Assembly: GCF_900111735.1 (NCBI RefSeq)
Contig: NZ_FOHW01000017.1
Location: forward strand, 60,748-124,747
From: Pseudomonas graminis
GTDB lineage: Bacteria > Pseudomonadota > Gammaproteobacteria > Pseudomonadales > Pseudomonadaceae
Direction of reading: 5' to 3'
Length of the DNA: 64,000 nucleotides
Below the pieces are notes generated by a model that was not told the DNA's origin, did no database searches, and saw only the letters and a list, made by a program, of their open reading frames with translations. Shown here piece by piece: positions 1-9,800 of this stretch. The position numbers were made by a program, and so were the translations under genes. The first letter of the stretch is position 1, and each line of letters starts with the position of its first letter.

Positions 1-11
1 ACTCGGGGTTT

Positions 12-620
12 GACGCCGACCCACTGTAGGAGCGCGCTTGCCCGCGAATGCGGCGGCTCAAACAACACTACCGTTGCAGACCCACCGCGTTCGCCAGCAA
101 GCCGGCTCCTACGGATTTGCATTCATCCCAGAAATGGAATTAGACGCCGACCCACTGTAGGAGCGCGCTTGCCCGCGAATGCGTCGGCTCAAACCACACT
201 GCCGTTGCAGACCCACCCCGTTCGCCAGCAAGCCGGCTCCGATTTGCATGCACCCCAAACATGGAATCAGACGCCGACCCACTGTAGGAGCGCGCTTGCC
301 CGCGAATGCGTCGGCTCAAACCACACTGCCGTTGCAGACCCACCCCGTTCGCCAGCAAGCCGGCTCCGATTTGCATGCACCCCAAACATGGAATCAGACG
401 CCGACCCACTGTAGGAGCGCGCTTGCCCGCGAATGCGGCGGCTCAAACCACACTACCGTTGCAGACCCACCGCGTTCGCCAGCAAGCCGGCTCCGGATTT
501 GCATCCACCCTGGACTCGGGGTTTGACGCCGACCCACTGTAGGAGCCGGCTTGCTGGCGAACGCGTCAGATCAGGCAACGCAATTTCGCTGCCCCAATCA
601 AGTCGCCAGCAAGCCGGCTC
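12..620. repeat. Tandem array of hybrid REPIN units
   Basis: Five near-identical units begin at about 12, 143, 270, 397 and 525, a period of 127-131 bases. In the first four, the left arm reads GTAGGAGCGCGCTTGCCCGC and the right arm TTCGCCAGCAAGCCGGCTCC. These arms belong to two different Pseudomonas REP subtypes, so each unit is a mixed pair rather than a symmetrical REPIN. The fifth unit has two arms of the second subtype (GGAGCCGGCTTGCTGGCGAA and its inverse), which is the normal form. Open reading frames across the array repeat the same peptide and are not genes. Confidence 0.9.
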
Positions 621-739
621 TCATCAAACATCACAGCACCGCACTTGCATCTGCAGATAGATGAGCTGTGGCAGCGATACTCCCACAGGGATTGTATTAA
701 TAACTGCGCGACGGGGGCTCTACCGCAGTCAAGGCAGCT

Positions 740-1960
740 TCACAGCGCAGCCGGTTTTTCTCGCATCGCCTTCGCATGCTTGTACAGATACACGCTCAGC
801 CCCAGGCCGCTCAGTGAAGCCAGCGCGGCAAACAGGAAGATTGACGCAAAGCCAAAGCCTGCCGCCACGGCGCCGGCCACCGGCCCGGTAATCCCCAGGG
901 ACAGGTCGATGAACAGAGAATAAGCCCCCACGGCCGCACCGCGGCTGGCCGGGGGCACCAGATTCACCGCCTCAACGCCGAGCGCCGGGAACACGAGCGA
1001 GAAGCCGAATCCAGTCAGCGCCGCCCCGGCCAATGCCAGATTCGGGTTGGGCGCCAGCCACAGCAGCAGCAGCCCCAGCGTCTCCACTGACAGGCAGGCA
1101 ATCGCCACGCGGAAGCCGCCGATGCGATTGATCAGGTTGCCGAACAGCAGGCGTGCGCCGATGAAACAGGCGCCGAACAGGCTCAGGCACAGCACTGCAT
1201 TCGGCCAGGTGTGGCTGGCGTAATACAGCGTGATGAACGTCGCGATGGTGCCGAAGCCGATCGAACCCAGCGCCAGTCCGGTGCCGTGGGGCAGCACACG
1301 ACCGAGCACGTGGAGGAAGGGCAAGCGCTCGCCGTGCACCAGCGGCGCCGGTGTTTTCTTCCAGGCCAGGGAAATCCCCAGCGCCGCCAGCAGCATGACG
1401 CTGACGCCCATGCTCCACAGGCCCAACGCATTGACCAGCAACACCCCCACCGGCGCGCCGATGGCCAAGGCGCCATAGCTGGCGATGCCGTTCCATGAAA
1501 TCACTTTGGCCGTATTGGCAGCGCCGACGCGGCCGATGCCCCAGCCGATCGAGCCCGAGCCAACCAGGCTTTCCGCGCTGCCGAGCACCAGCCGACCCAC
1601 GAACAAGCTGATCAGGCTGACCATCGGCCAGGCGTCGAGCCAGTCGGCAAAGAGCATGAACACGCCGCTCAACCCGCAGCCGAACAGGCCGACGATCACC
1701 GCTTTCTTCGGGCCTCGGGTGTCGATGAAGCGCCCGGCGAAGGGACGGCTGAGGAGTGTCGCGAGGTATTGCACGCTGATCACCAGCCCGGCCGCCACCG
1801 CGCCGAAGCCAAGGTCGGTGTGCACATAACCAGGCAATACGGCCAGCGGGATACCGATGTTCAGGTAGCCGATGAAAGTGAAAAGGACGATGGAAACAAC
1901 CTGCAGCGTGACAGCCATAGGACGTTGAGGGGCAGCGCTCGAAGCGTCTGGCATGGGCAT
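740..1960 (-). CDS. MFS transporter, YhhS-like
   Basis: Major facilitator superfamily inner-membrane transporter of about 406 residues with twelve predicted hydrophobic helices. The sequence around [16 protein letters not shown] and the later [13 protein letters not shown] follow the E. coli YhhS/YfcJ family closely, including the loop DTRGPKKAV after helix 2. The frame is open back to 2065, but the extra 35 residues are charged and unlike the family. I chose the methionine at 1960 (MPMPDASS), which puts the first helix about 15-20 residues in. The substrate is unknown; relatives are called arabinose or drug efflux proteins on thin evidence. No operon partner is visible: the REPIN array lies downstream. 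Confidence 0.85.
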   Translation of the reverse strand: MPMPDASSAAPQRPMAVTLQVVSIVLFTFIGYLNIGIPLAVLPGYVHTDLGFGAVAAGLVISVQYLATLLSRPFAGRFIDTRGPKKAVIVGLFGCGLSGVFMLFADWLDAWPMVSLISLFVGRLVLGSAESLVGSGSIGWGIGRVGAANTAKVISWNGIASYGALAIGAPVGVLLVNALGLWSMGVSVMLLAALGISLAWKKTPAPLVHGERLPFLHVLGRVLPHGTGLALGSIGFGTIATFITLYYASHTWPNAVLCLSLFGACFIGARLLFGNLINRIGGFRVAIACLSVETLGLLLLWLAPNPNLALAGAALTGFGFSLVFPALGVEAVNLVPPASRGAAVGAYSLFIDLSLGITGPVAGAVAAGFGFASIFLFAALASLSGLGLSVYLYKHAKAMREKPAAL

Positions 1961-2216
1961 AGATCCACGGTTACGACGGAAAAGAATAGCGAGGGGGCAA
2001 TCGGGTTGAAGCGTAGACGCTCGAGTCCGGCCGAGGGCACATGATATCGAGGCACGGCACTTCATGGGAGTAGCGGATGGGCGGAGCTGATGTAGGGGGC
2101 AAGCAGAGGTGAAGCCTGTCGCAAATGATTCAGCCCTTATGGAAATACACCTTGAAGACGCTCTTCCGTAGGGGCTGAAAATTTAGCGGCTGAAAAATCA
2201 GTGGCTAAACAGGCCT

Positions 2217-2354
2217 TCAGCGCGGGCTTTGGGCTTTGCTGCTGTCGTTGCGTTTACCGCTGGCTTTCATTTCGATCGGCTGACCGAGTTCCTGGCGGGC
2301 TGCTGCACTTTGCTGATTCTGGCTTGGGAAGGGGAAGTTCGGGATTTCATGCAT
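2217..2354 (-). CDS. Small hypothetical protein, 45 residues
   Basis: A 45-codon ORF starting MHEIPNFPFP and ending AQSPR. A strong Shine-Dalgarno (GAGGAG) sits 7 bases before the ATG, which is the main reason to accept it. The product is hydrophilic, rich in Gln, Ser, Ala and Lys, with no signal peptide or membrane segment, and I do not recognise a family. It stands alone between the MFS gene and the phh operon, reading toward the MFS gene. It is below usual length cut-offs and would be missed by many pipelines. Function unknown. Confidence 0.5.
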   Translation of the reverse strand: MHEIPNFPFPSQNQQSAAARQELGQPIEMKASGKRNDSSKAQSPR

Positions 2355-2534
2355 ATCGTCGCTCCTCACAAGTGTGTTGCGGCTGAATTGAACAGCGCGT
2401 CCTAGAACGCTCAGGGAGGATACAGCAGTACAAATGACAATCAGACTTTTAAATGCGGGCCGCTGGTCATGTAGTGGGGATGGGTGCCTACAACATGCGC
2501 GCGGCCCTTGAAAAGCGTCGGGCCGGTGAGCGAC

Positions 2535-3731
2535 TCAGTCCTTGCAAACCGCCGCAAACGCCGCTGCCAGTTCATCCAGTCGCATGGCGTCGATTCCCGC
2601 GACGTTGGCTCGACCCGCCGCCACCATGTAGACGCTGTGCTCGTTACGCAGACGCGCTACTTGATCGTCGTTCATGCCGGTGTAGGAAAACATGCCGCGC
2701 TGCACGCCGATGTGGGCGAAACGTTCACCCAGACCCAGCGGTGTCAGTGCCTCGACCAGCCCGACCCGAAGTTGCGCAATGCGGCTGCGCATCTCTTCCA
2801 CTTCTTCAGCCCACAGGGCTTTCAGTTCAGGATCGCCCAGGATCTCGGCGACCACGGCGGCACCATGGTCCGGCGGGTTCGACCACAGATTACGAGCGGT
2901 CGCGGAAAGCTGACTGCGCACATCCATCAGCTTCTCGGTGGTGTCAGCACAAACCAGCAAGGCGCCGGTGCGCTCGCGGTACAGCCCGAAGTTTTTCGAG
3001 CAGGAACTGGTGATGAGCAGCTCAGGCAGTTGGCTGGCAAACAGGCGAACTGCCCAGGCGTCCTGATCGAGACCGTCGCCAAAACCCTGATACGCGAAGT
3101 CAATCAGCGGCAGCAGGTTGCGTTGCTTCACGATTTCCAGCACTGCGTGCCAGTCATCACGGGACAGGTCAAACCCGGTCGGGTTGTGGCAGCACGCATG
3201 CAGCAGGACAACATCGCCCTCGGGAATGGTCTTCAACGTCTCCAGCATCGCAGGCACGTTGAGCTTGTTGTCGCTGCCCACGTAGGGATAGTGACTGACT
3301 TTCAAGCCCGCGGCGGCGTAGATGGTTTCGTGAATTGGCCATGTCGGATCGCTCAGCCAGATGCCCTTGCCCGGCAGGCAATTGGCGATGAAGTCGGCGC
3401 TTAATCGCAGCGCGCCGGTACCGCCGGGTGTCTGGGTGGCGCCGACGCGTTTGCTGGCGATCAGCGGGGAATCGGCGCCCATGACCAGTTCACAGATCAG
3501 CGTGCCGAAACGCGGTTCGCCATGGCCACCGATGTAACTCTTGGTGGGCTGCGAGTCGACCAGCCGCTGCTCGGCGATTTTCACCGCGCGGGGAATGGTG
3601 GTCAGGCCCTGCGCATCTTTATAGACGCCCACGCCCAGGTCGAACTTGTTCGGATTCGGGTCTTTGGCGTAGGCCTGAATCAGGCCCAGGATGGGATCGT
3701 CCGGTACGCGCTGAATCTGTGAGAAATGCAT
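2535..3731 (-). CDS. phhC: Aromatic amino acid aminotransferase
   Basis: Pyridoxal-phosphate aminotransferase of fold type I, subgroup I-alpha (AspC/TyrB family), 398 residues, full length. The PLP lysine is K246 in SSCSKNFGLY; the preceding DFAYQGFGDG carries the family tyrosine, and the arginine that binds the substrate carboxylate is near the C-terminus. It is the third gene of the phenylalanine hydroxylase operon: phhB ends one base before this ATG, so translation is probably coupled. In Pseudomonas, PhhC removes the amino group from tyrosine to give 4-hydroxyphenylpyruvate, which feeds the homogentisate route. Many annotations call it TyrB; the operon context decides for PhhC. Confidence 0.93.
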   Translation of the reverse strand: MHFSQIQRVPDDPILGLIQAYAKDPNPNKFDLGVGVYKDAQGLTTIPRAVKIAEQRLVDSQPTKSYIGGHGEPRFGTLICELVMGADSPLIASKRVGATQTPGGTGALRLSADFIANCLPGKGIWLSDPTWPIHETIYAAAGLKVSHYPYVGSDNKLNVPAMLETLKTIPEGDVVLLHACCHNPTGFDLSRDDWHAVLEIVKQRNLLPLIDFAYQGFGDGLDQDAWAVRLFASQLPELLITSSCSKNFGLYRERTGALLVCADTTEKLMDVRSQLSATARNLWSNPPDHGAAVVAEILGDPELKALWAEEVEEMRSRIAQLRVGLVEALTPLGLGERFAHIGVQRGMFSYTGMNDDQVARLRNEHSVYMVAAGRANVAGIDAMRLDELAAAFAAVCKD

Positions 3732-3732
3732 T

Positions 3733-4089
3733 TTACTTACGGCCCTCGGCGCTTTTGGCCACCTCGTCTGTGCGGGAGGCCATGATGAAATCGTTGCGGT
3801 GCAGCCCCTTGATGGAATGGCTCCACCAGGTCACGGTCACTTTGCCCCATTCGGTCAGCAGACCCGGGTGGTGACCTTCGGCCTCGGCAATTTCGCCGAC
3901 CGCGTTGGTAAACGCCAGCGCAAATTTGAAATTCTTGAACAGAAAGACTTTTTCCAGCTGCATGACGCCGTCACGCACCTCGATGTTCCAGTCCGGGATC
4001 TGCTTGAGCAAGTCCGGCAGCTCGGCGTCGCTGACTTGCGGGGCGTCGGCGCGGCAGGCTTCGCACTGGGATTGGTTGAGAGCGGTCAT
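3733..4089 (-). CDS. phhB: Pterin-4a-carbinolamine dehydratase
   Basis: Cytoplasmic 118-residue enzyme that dehydrates the 4a-hydroxypterin left by phenylalanine hydroxylase, so that the pterin cofactor can be recycled. The signature EAEGHHPG is present (H73, H74), followed by the second conserved histidine in WWSHSIKGL (H91). Length is normal for the bacterial family. It lies 52 bases after phhA and 1 base before phhC, so the three genes form one transcription unit. The N-terminus has a CxxC pair (C9, C12) of unknown use. Confidence 0.95.
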   Translation of the reverse strand: MTALNQSQCEACRADAPQVSDAELPDLLKQIPDWNIEVRDGVMQLEKVFLFKNFKFALAFTNAVGEIAEAEGHHPGLLTEWGKVTVTWWSHSIKGLHRNDFIMASRTDEVAKSAEGRK

Positions 4090-4141
4090 TGGAGATTCCT
4101 TGATCGGGTTCGGGCCGCTTTTGTTTCAGGCGGCTTTTGTT

Positions 4142-4930
4142 TTACGCGGCTTTTGTTTTCAACGGGAACTTGGGCGCGTGCAGCCCCAGTTCACCCGCCG
4201 TGCGCGCCATGCCCATGATGTCTTCATGGGCAAGGTCGAACAAACGCTTGAGGTCCGGCAGCACGAAATACAGCGGCTGCAGAATGTCGATGCGATAGGG
4301 CGTGCGCATGGCCTCAACCGGGTCGAAGGGCAGATGTTCAGGGGTTGAAGACACACTGTAAACGGTTTCCTTCGGCGAAGAGAGGATGCCGCCGCCGTAG
4401 ATCTTGCGCCCTTGGGGCGTGTCGACCAGGCCGAATTCGATGGTCATCCAGTACAGCCGTGCAAGGTACACGCGCTGTTCTTTGCTGGCTGCCAGACCAA
4501 GCTTGCCGTAGGTGTGGGTAAATTCTGCAAACCAGGGGTTGGTCAGTAACGGGCAGTGTCCGAAAACCTCGTGAAAGATGTCGGGCTCTTGCAGGTAGTC
4601 GAGTTCTTCTTCACTGCGAATAAACGTGGCGACCGGAAATCGCTTGCTCGCCAAGAGCTCGAAGAAGGTTTGAAAGGGGATCAGCGCCGGCACGCGCTCG
4701 ACTTGCCAACCGGTGGTTGCGCCCAGCACGCGGTTGATCTCACCGAGCTGCGGAATACGGTCGTGGGGCAGCGCGAGCTGCTCGATGCCATCCAGATACT
4801 CCTGGCACGCACGGCCTTCGACCACTTTGAGCTGGCGGGTGATGAGGGTGTTCCAGATGCTGTGCTCGGCGTCGGTGTAATCAATGAATCCCGTGTGGTC
4901 CGGCTCGCGGGCGACATACTGCGTACTCAT
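4142..4930 (-). CDS. phhA: Phenylalanine 4-monooxygenase
   Basis: Non-heme iron, tetrahydropterin-dependent hydroxylase converting phenylalanine to tyrosine; 262 residues, the usual length of the monodomain bacterial enzyme with no regulatory ACT domain. The iron ligands can be read directly: H120 and H125 in FHEVFGHCPL and E165 in WMTIEFGL. It is the first gene of phhABC. The start ATG at 4930 is preceded by CAGGAGAGGCCC, a strong ribosome site. The 273-base gap to divergent phhR contains the likely activator boxes. Product tyrosine passes to phhC in the same operon. Confidence 0.97.
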   Translation of the reverse strand: MSTQYVAREPDHTGFIDYTDAEHSIWNTLITRQLKVVEGRACQEYLDGIEQLALPHDRIPQLGEINRVLGATTGWQVERVPALIPFQTFFELLASKRFPVATFIRSEEELDYLQEPDIFHEVFGHCPLLTNPWFAEFTHTYGKLGLAASKEQRVYLARLYWMTIEFGLVDTPQGRKIYGGGILSSPKETVYSVSSTPEHLPFDPVEAMRTPYRIDILQPLYFVLPDLKRLFDLAHEDIMGMARTAGELGLHAPKFPLKTKAA

Positions 4931-5065
4931 GGGCCTCTCCTGATGGATTGTTCTTATAGGGAGCGAAGCGATATGGGGATAAATCCGATGGAGCTATTGA
5001 TAGCGTATTTAGCGTCTCCAGTAGGCAGTGCCAGCGTGAAGTCCGGGCAGCAGCGTATCGCAATT

Positions 5066-5156
5066 CGTAAAGAAATCGTGACGGTTAAGGCGCTTAACCT
5101 CAATACATCCTACGCATGGCTTCAAAAGGCCCTTGCGCTGTAACGTATTCTTGACG
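5066..5156. promoter_or_regulatory. Candidate PhhR/TyrR-type operators
   Basis: The phhA-phhR divergent region holds two imperfect matches to the TyrR-class box TGTAAA-N6-TTTACA: CGTAAA-N6-GTGACG at 5066-5083 and TGTAAC-N6-TTGACG at 5139-5156. Between them, 5083-5099 is a perfect inverted repeat GGTTAAG-GCG-CTTAACC. The position fits activation of phhA by PhhR. Matches are partial, so the assignment is tentative; the palindrome could belong to a different regulator. Confidence 0.4.
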
Positions 5157-5203
5157 ATAAACTCGGGCCACCCCGAAATCGATGCCACGTCCACGAGCCA
5201 ACC

Positions 5204-6769
5204 ATGCGTATCAAAGTCCATTGTCAGAACCGCGTCGGCATCCTGCGCGACATCCTCGAACTGCTGGTGGCCTACGGCGTCAACGTCTCCGGTGGCGAAG
5301 TGGGCGGTGAGCATGGCGACGCCATCTACCTGCGCTGCCCAAACCTGATCAACCTGCAATTCCAGGCGCTGGTGCCGAAATTCGAAACCATCGCCGGGGT
5401 GTTCGGCGTCAAGCGTGTGGGATTGATGCCCAGCGAACGTCGGCATATGGAGCTCAATGCCTTGCTTGGCGCCCTTGAATTCCCGGTGCTGTCCATCGAC
5501 ATGGGCGGCTCCATCGTGGCGGCGAACCGCGCTGCGGCGCAGTTGCTGGGCGTGCGGGTCGATGAGGTGCCTGGCATCCCGCTGTCCCGTTACGCCGAGG
5601 ACTTCGACCTGCCGCAACTGGTGCGGGCCAACCGCTCGCGCATCAACGGCATGCGCGTGAAGGTGAAGGGCGACATTTTTCTCGCGGACATCGCACCCCT
5701 GCAATCCGAGCACGAAGACAGCGAAGCCATGGCCGGTGCCGTGCTGACACTGCACCGCGCCGACCGGGTCGGCGAGCACATCTATAACGTGCGCAAGCAA
5801 GAGCTGCGCGGTTTCGACAGTATTTTTCAGAGCTCGAAGGTCATGGCGGCGGTGGTTCGGGAGGCCCGGCGCATGGCCCCACTGGATGCGCCGTTGCTGA
5901 TCGAAGGCGAAACCGGCACTGGCAAGGAATTGCTGGCCCGGGCCTGTCACCTCGCCAGCCCGCGCGGCCAGTCGCCGATGATGGCGCTCAACTGCGCAGG
6001 GTTTTCCGAATCCATGGCCGAGACCGAGCTGTTCGGCTACGGCCCCGGCGCGTTCGAGGGTGCGCGCGCCGAAGGCAAGTTGGGGCTGCTGGAACTGACC
6101 TCGGGTGGCACGCTGTTTCTCGATGGCGTCGAGGAAATGAGTACGCGGTTGCAGGCGAAACTGCTGCGCTATTTGCAAGAAGGCTGCTTTCGCCGGGTAG
6201 GCAGCGACGAAGAGGTTTATCTGGACGTGCGCATCATCTGCGCGACGCAAGTGGACTTGTCCGAACTCTGCGCCCGGGGTGAATTCCGCCAGGACCTCTA
6301 CCACCGGCTTAACGTGCTATCGCTGCACATTCCACCCCTGCGCGACTGCCTGGACGGCCTCGCGCCGCTGGTCGAGCACTTCCTGGATCAGGCCAGCCGG
6401 CAAATCGGCTGTGCGCTTCCTAAAGTCGGTCCCGAGGTGCTGGACCGGCTGCGCCAGTACCATTGGCCTGGCAATGTCCGGCAGTTGGAGAACGTCTTGT
6501 TTCAGGCGGTTTCGTTGTGCGAGGGCGGGCGGATCAAGGCTCAGCACATCCGCTTCCCCGAATACGGCGGGCGTCAGCCTTTGGGTGGTTTTTCGCTGGA
6601 CGGGAGTCTGGAAGACATCGTCGGACGCTTCGAAAAAGCGCTGCTCGAGCGGCTCCATGAGGAGCACCCGAGCAGCCGCTTGCTGGGCAAACGTCTGGGC
6701 GTTTCCCACACCACAATCGCCAACAAACTACGTCACTACGGTCTTGGTCTGAAACCCGAGCTACCGTAG
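5204..6769 (+). CDS. phhR: Transcriptional activator PhhR (TyrR family)
   Basis: Aromatic amino acid responsive regulator, 521 residues, divergent from phhABC. Domains in order: ACT ligand-binding domain (about 1-70), PAS domain (about 80-150), AAA+ domain of the sigma54-activator type (about 205-435) and a C-terminal Fis-like helix-turn-helix (about 490-515, LGKRLGVSHTTIANKL). Walker A is GETGTGKE (235-242) and Walker B GGTLFLDGVEE (301-311). The sigma54 contact loop GAFTGA is changed to GAFEGA (282-287), as in TyrR/PhhR proteins that can act at sigma70 promoters. It probably activates phhABC when phenylalanine or tyrosine is present. The start has no strong ribosome site, but the ACT domain begins at once. 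Confidence 0.95.
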   Translation: MRIKVHCQNRVGILRDILELLVAYGVNVSGGEVGGEHGDAIYLRCPNLINLQFQALVPKFETIAGVFGVKRVGLMPSERRHMELNALLGALEFPVLSIDMGGSIVAANRAAAQLLGVRVDEVPGIPLSRYAEDFDLPQLVRANRSRINGMRVKVKGDIFLADIAPLQSEHEDSEAMAGAVLTLHRADRVGEHIYNVRKQELRGFDSIFQSSKVMAAVVREARRMAPLDAPLLIEGETGTGKELLARACHLASPRGQSPMMALNCAGFSESMAETELFGYGPGAFEGARAEGKLGLLELTSGGTLFLDGVEEMSTRLQAKLLRYLQEGCFRRVGSDEEVYLDVRIICATQVDLSELCARGEFRQDLYHRLNVLSLHIPPLRDCLDGLAPLVEHFLDQASRQIGCALPKVGPEVLDRLRQYHWPGNVRQLENVLFQAVSLCEGGRIKAQHIRFPEYGGRQPLGGFSLDGSLEDIVGRFEKALLERLHEEHPSSRLLGKRLGVSHTTIANKLRHYGLGLKPELP

Positions 6770-6860
6770 GCGCGTATTCATCCGTCAGAAGCGGCGACTC
6801 ATGAGTCCCCGGCGCGCCCGCTCACGTTTGTCGACCAACCCCGCTGCTGACGCTCGGCCA

Positions 6861-9800
6861 TCAGCTTGGCGGGGTGTAGGGCAGGATGTAGCTGACGGAA
6901 AAGTCTGCCTGCGGATAGTCCAGTTTCAGGCGTGGCAGGACGAATCCTCCGCAGGAATTGCAGGTGTCCATCAGCGTGAAGAAATGCATCCTGGTCACGG
7001 CTGCTCCCGCCGGCATGTCTTGCGTGAACGCCGTGGCGATCAGGCGTTCGGCGTCGAGGTAGCGATCATGCTCGCGAATCTTGAGTTTTTGTGCGGTGCG
7101 CAGGACCGGCAAGCTGGTGAATGACGGATTCGGCGGCTGGCTGCTCATGCGTTCCCGCGCATCGATGAACGTCATGGAGCTGCCTTCACCGGTTTCGGGA
7201 ACACGCAGCGTCAGTTTCCTGCCCCGCTTGCCTCCCGCCAGCGCGTAATACACGTGGCGCCTACTGTCCGCCGTTTCAGCCAGCAGAAATGCCAGATTAG
7301 TCGTGTTCAGGTGTCTGCGGATATTTTCGCCCGTCGTCTCCAAGCCAACGTCGGCAGCGGATACCGGGGTCCAGGCATGTTTGGACGCCGACGCGGGCAA
7401 CAATGAATTGAGCACGCCTGAAACATGCAGACGCGTCAGTGGGTCAGCTTCGCCGAGGGGTTTGAAGTTGGCGATGCTGCTTTTGGTCAGCGTGACGAAG
7501 TTTTCCAGCGCCGTTTCCCGCGTGAGGATGTTGCGGGCATGGTTTTCCATGATGGGACGGTAGGGGCGATAGACGCGTTGCATGTCGACCCCGGGGCTCT
7601 CCAGTTCAAACAGCATGCGGGCGATGTTATCCATGTCCTGACCGAGGGTGCGTCGCCCCGAGCCCAGGCGGTAACTCTCGCTGGAGGTCAGGTACGCCTC
7701 GATATCCGCGTCCGATGTCATGCGTGCAAACGTCAATTGCGCGGCCTCCGGCAGCTCCCTGGCTTTGTAGAACTGGCCAGTGTCGGCTTCAACGGCCAGG
7801 TACTGACCGTCTTCGAGGGTCAGCCGGATTGCACGCAGTTCACGCTGGTCGTTGACCGTTTTGCAGATCGAATCGAGCTGCACCACCGGCAGCTCGTGGT
7901 TAATACGTACGCGCCAGTTGTCATCAAGGTCATCAGGCAGCCCGAGGATCCGGTCCCTCATCAATCTGCCCTGTACTGTTGGCCGGTAGTGCAGCGGCAG
8001 GGTGATACCCAAGTGAACGGCGGCGTCCGAGGTCAGGGGTGAAAGTGTGTTGTGCCCCGTCATCGGTACATTCGGTGCGCTTCGTTCCGGTAGCGTTTCG
8101 TTGACCCAGGTGCTGACCTTGCCATCGTCCACCAGCAGGTGAGTCCTTTGCGGGGTGGCTTGTCCGCGTCTCGGCGTAAACCGCAATACAGGTCTGAACC
8201 GACGGGTCATGAACGCATGGCTCGCCTGCTCACCGAACGTGAGTGGCTCAAGCGCCGTGTCCATTGCCGGGCGCGTGGTCGAGATCAGAACCACAGCGCC
8301 GGAACAGCTCCCTTGCATCGGGCTGCGACGGATTACGCAGTGAGAGGACGCTTCATCCAGTCGGCCGAGCCTTGCAGCGGGTGCCTCCAGTTCCACTTTT
8401 CGCAGCATGCCGGATGGCCCGTCAGCGTCGAAGCGGTAGCTGACGTCGTCGATGATCAGATCAGTCATTGATTGACCCCGGCGCGCCACATGGATGTTTC
8501 GGCCTCCGGCCACCGACAGATCATAACCATGCCCGTCTACTTCGTTCAGGTGCACGGCGCCTGGAAACTGGCCCGGCAGCAAGTGCTTCTGGGTGGTGGT
8601 AAACACCGGTGATTCATCCGTCCATGCAGCCGGATGGCGGCTGAGTCGAGGGCCATAGGGTTTTTGATCGCGGGGATTGCACCAGCGGTAGTCCGGGGTT
8701 TGATCGACAGAGATGTTTCGTACCAGGACCTGGTCGACGTTATCCACTTTCGCCCACATCAGGGCCGGATCAGGCGTTGCTTCACTGTTGGACAGGCGCT
8801 GGAACATGCCATTGCGTTGGGAGAACTTGCCAGTGACCAGGGTGACACCGGCGGCATGCACTCTGCGCTCGAAACGCGCGCGTTCCACGGTCTGTCCGGG
8901 AAACCACTTCGCGTTTTGCTGACGGGGACTGGTCGGCGAAGGCGGACGAGGCGACCAGGCACGCTGTTTGTTTCCCAGCTTGATCAGCGGTTTGAGTGTG
9001 CGTCCGGCGATGGTCATGACCGTGCCGATCTCTCCGGCTACGTCGGCAACGCAGGAGGCGGCGTCGCCACCGGTAGTGACGTCAAAGCACCCGACGATGG
9101 GGATCACCGATTTGATCAGCTTCCAGGCATACATCGCATCGGAGGTCGACTCGCGTTGCCGTTTCCAGGTTTCCTGCCGGGTCGTGCCTTTGCAGGCTTC
9201 GCGCAATTCCTGGCTATGGTGCAGGAAAATCTGGTCGACGAAGCCCTGCACCAGGTGGGTCTGGTTATCGGTGCCGGGACGACGGATCAGCGGCACCGCT
9301 TTCGACAGGATGGACTTTTCATAGGGCAGGGGGGCGCCGTTGTAGCGCTCATGGTCGGGAGCCATCAACAGGTTCAATGCTTCGGCGGCCAGGTTTGGAT
9401 CTTCAAGCGGCATCACCCTGCCGGGATCGACGACAGTGCATTCAAACCCGAAGTGCTCTGGGAACAGCTCGTACACCCAGTGCTGCCCTTCATGGACGAC
9501 ATGCACCAGGCCGCCGTGCCCGCCTCGGCAATCCTCCCAATCATCCGCAGGGCTGCTGCCGACCGAGGGCACTCCGCCCACCATCGGGCCAACGTAATGT
9601 CGCCATACCACCGCGTAACAGACGATATCGGCGCTTAGCAGACGGTTGCGATGAAGCGTCGGCAATTCGTCCAGAAACAGCGTCATCAAGTGCGTGTACG
9701 TCTGTCGTGCCTCAATCAAATAGCGATCAAACGCCTGATGGAACTGCAGCGTGGCGTCGGGAAGCGGTTTCGCCGGAGGACGTGAAGGCCGATGCGCCGC

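Noticed and set aside
1..640. Possible CRISPR array from the periodic repeats
   Set aside because: The repeat unit is about 127 bases and the intervals are themselves conserved, unlike CRISPR spacers; no cas genes.
10..660. Repeated short proteins across the first 660 bases
   Set aside because: They are translations of tandem REPIN units and repeat the same peptide; no start signals.
5019..5036. TGGCAC on the minus strand upstream of phhA as a sigma54 promoter
   Set aside because: At the required spacing the -12 half reads ACTG rather than TTGC, so the match fails.
5009..6304. 431-codon open frame opposite phhR
   Set aside because: Antisense to a well-supported regulator, with shadow-like composition and no ribosome site.
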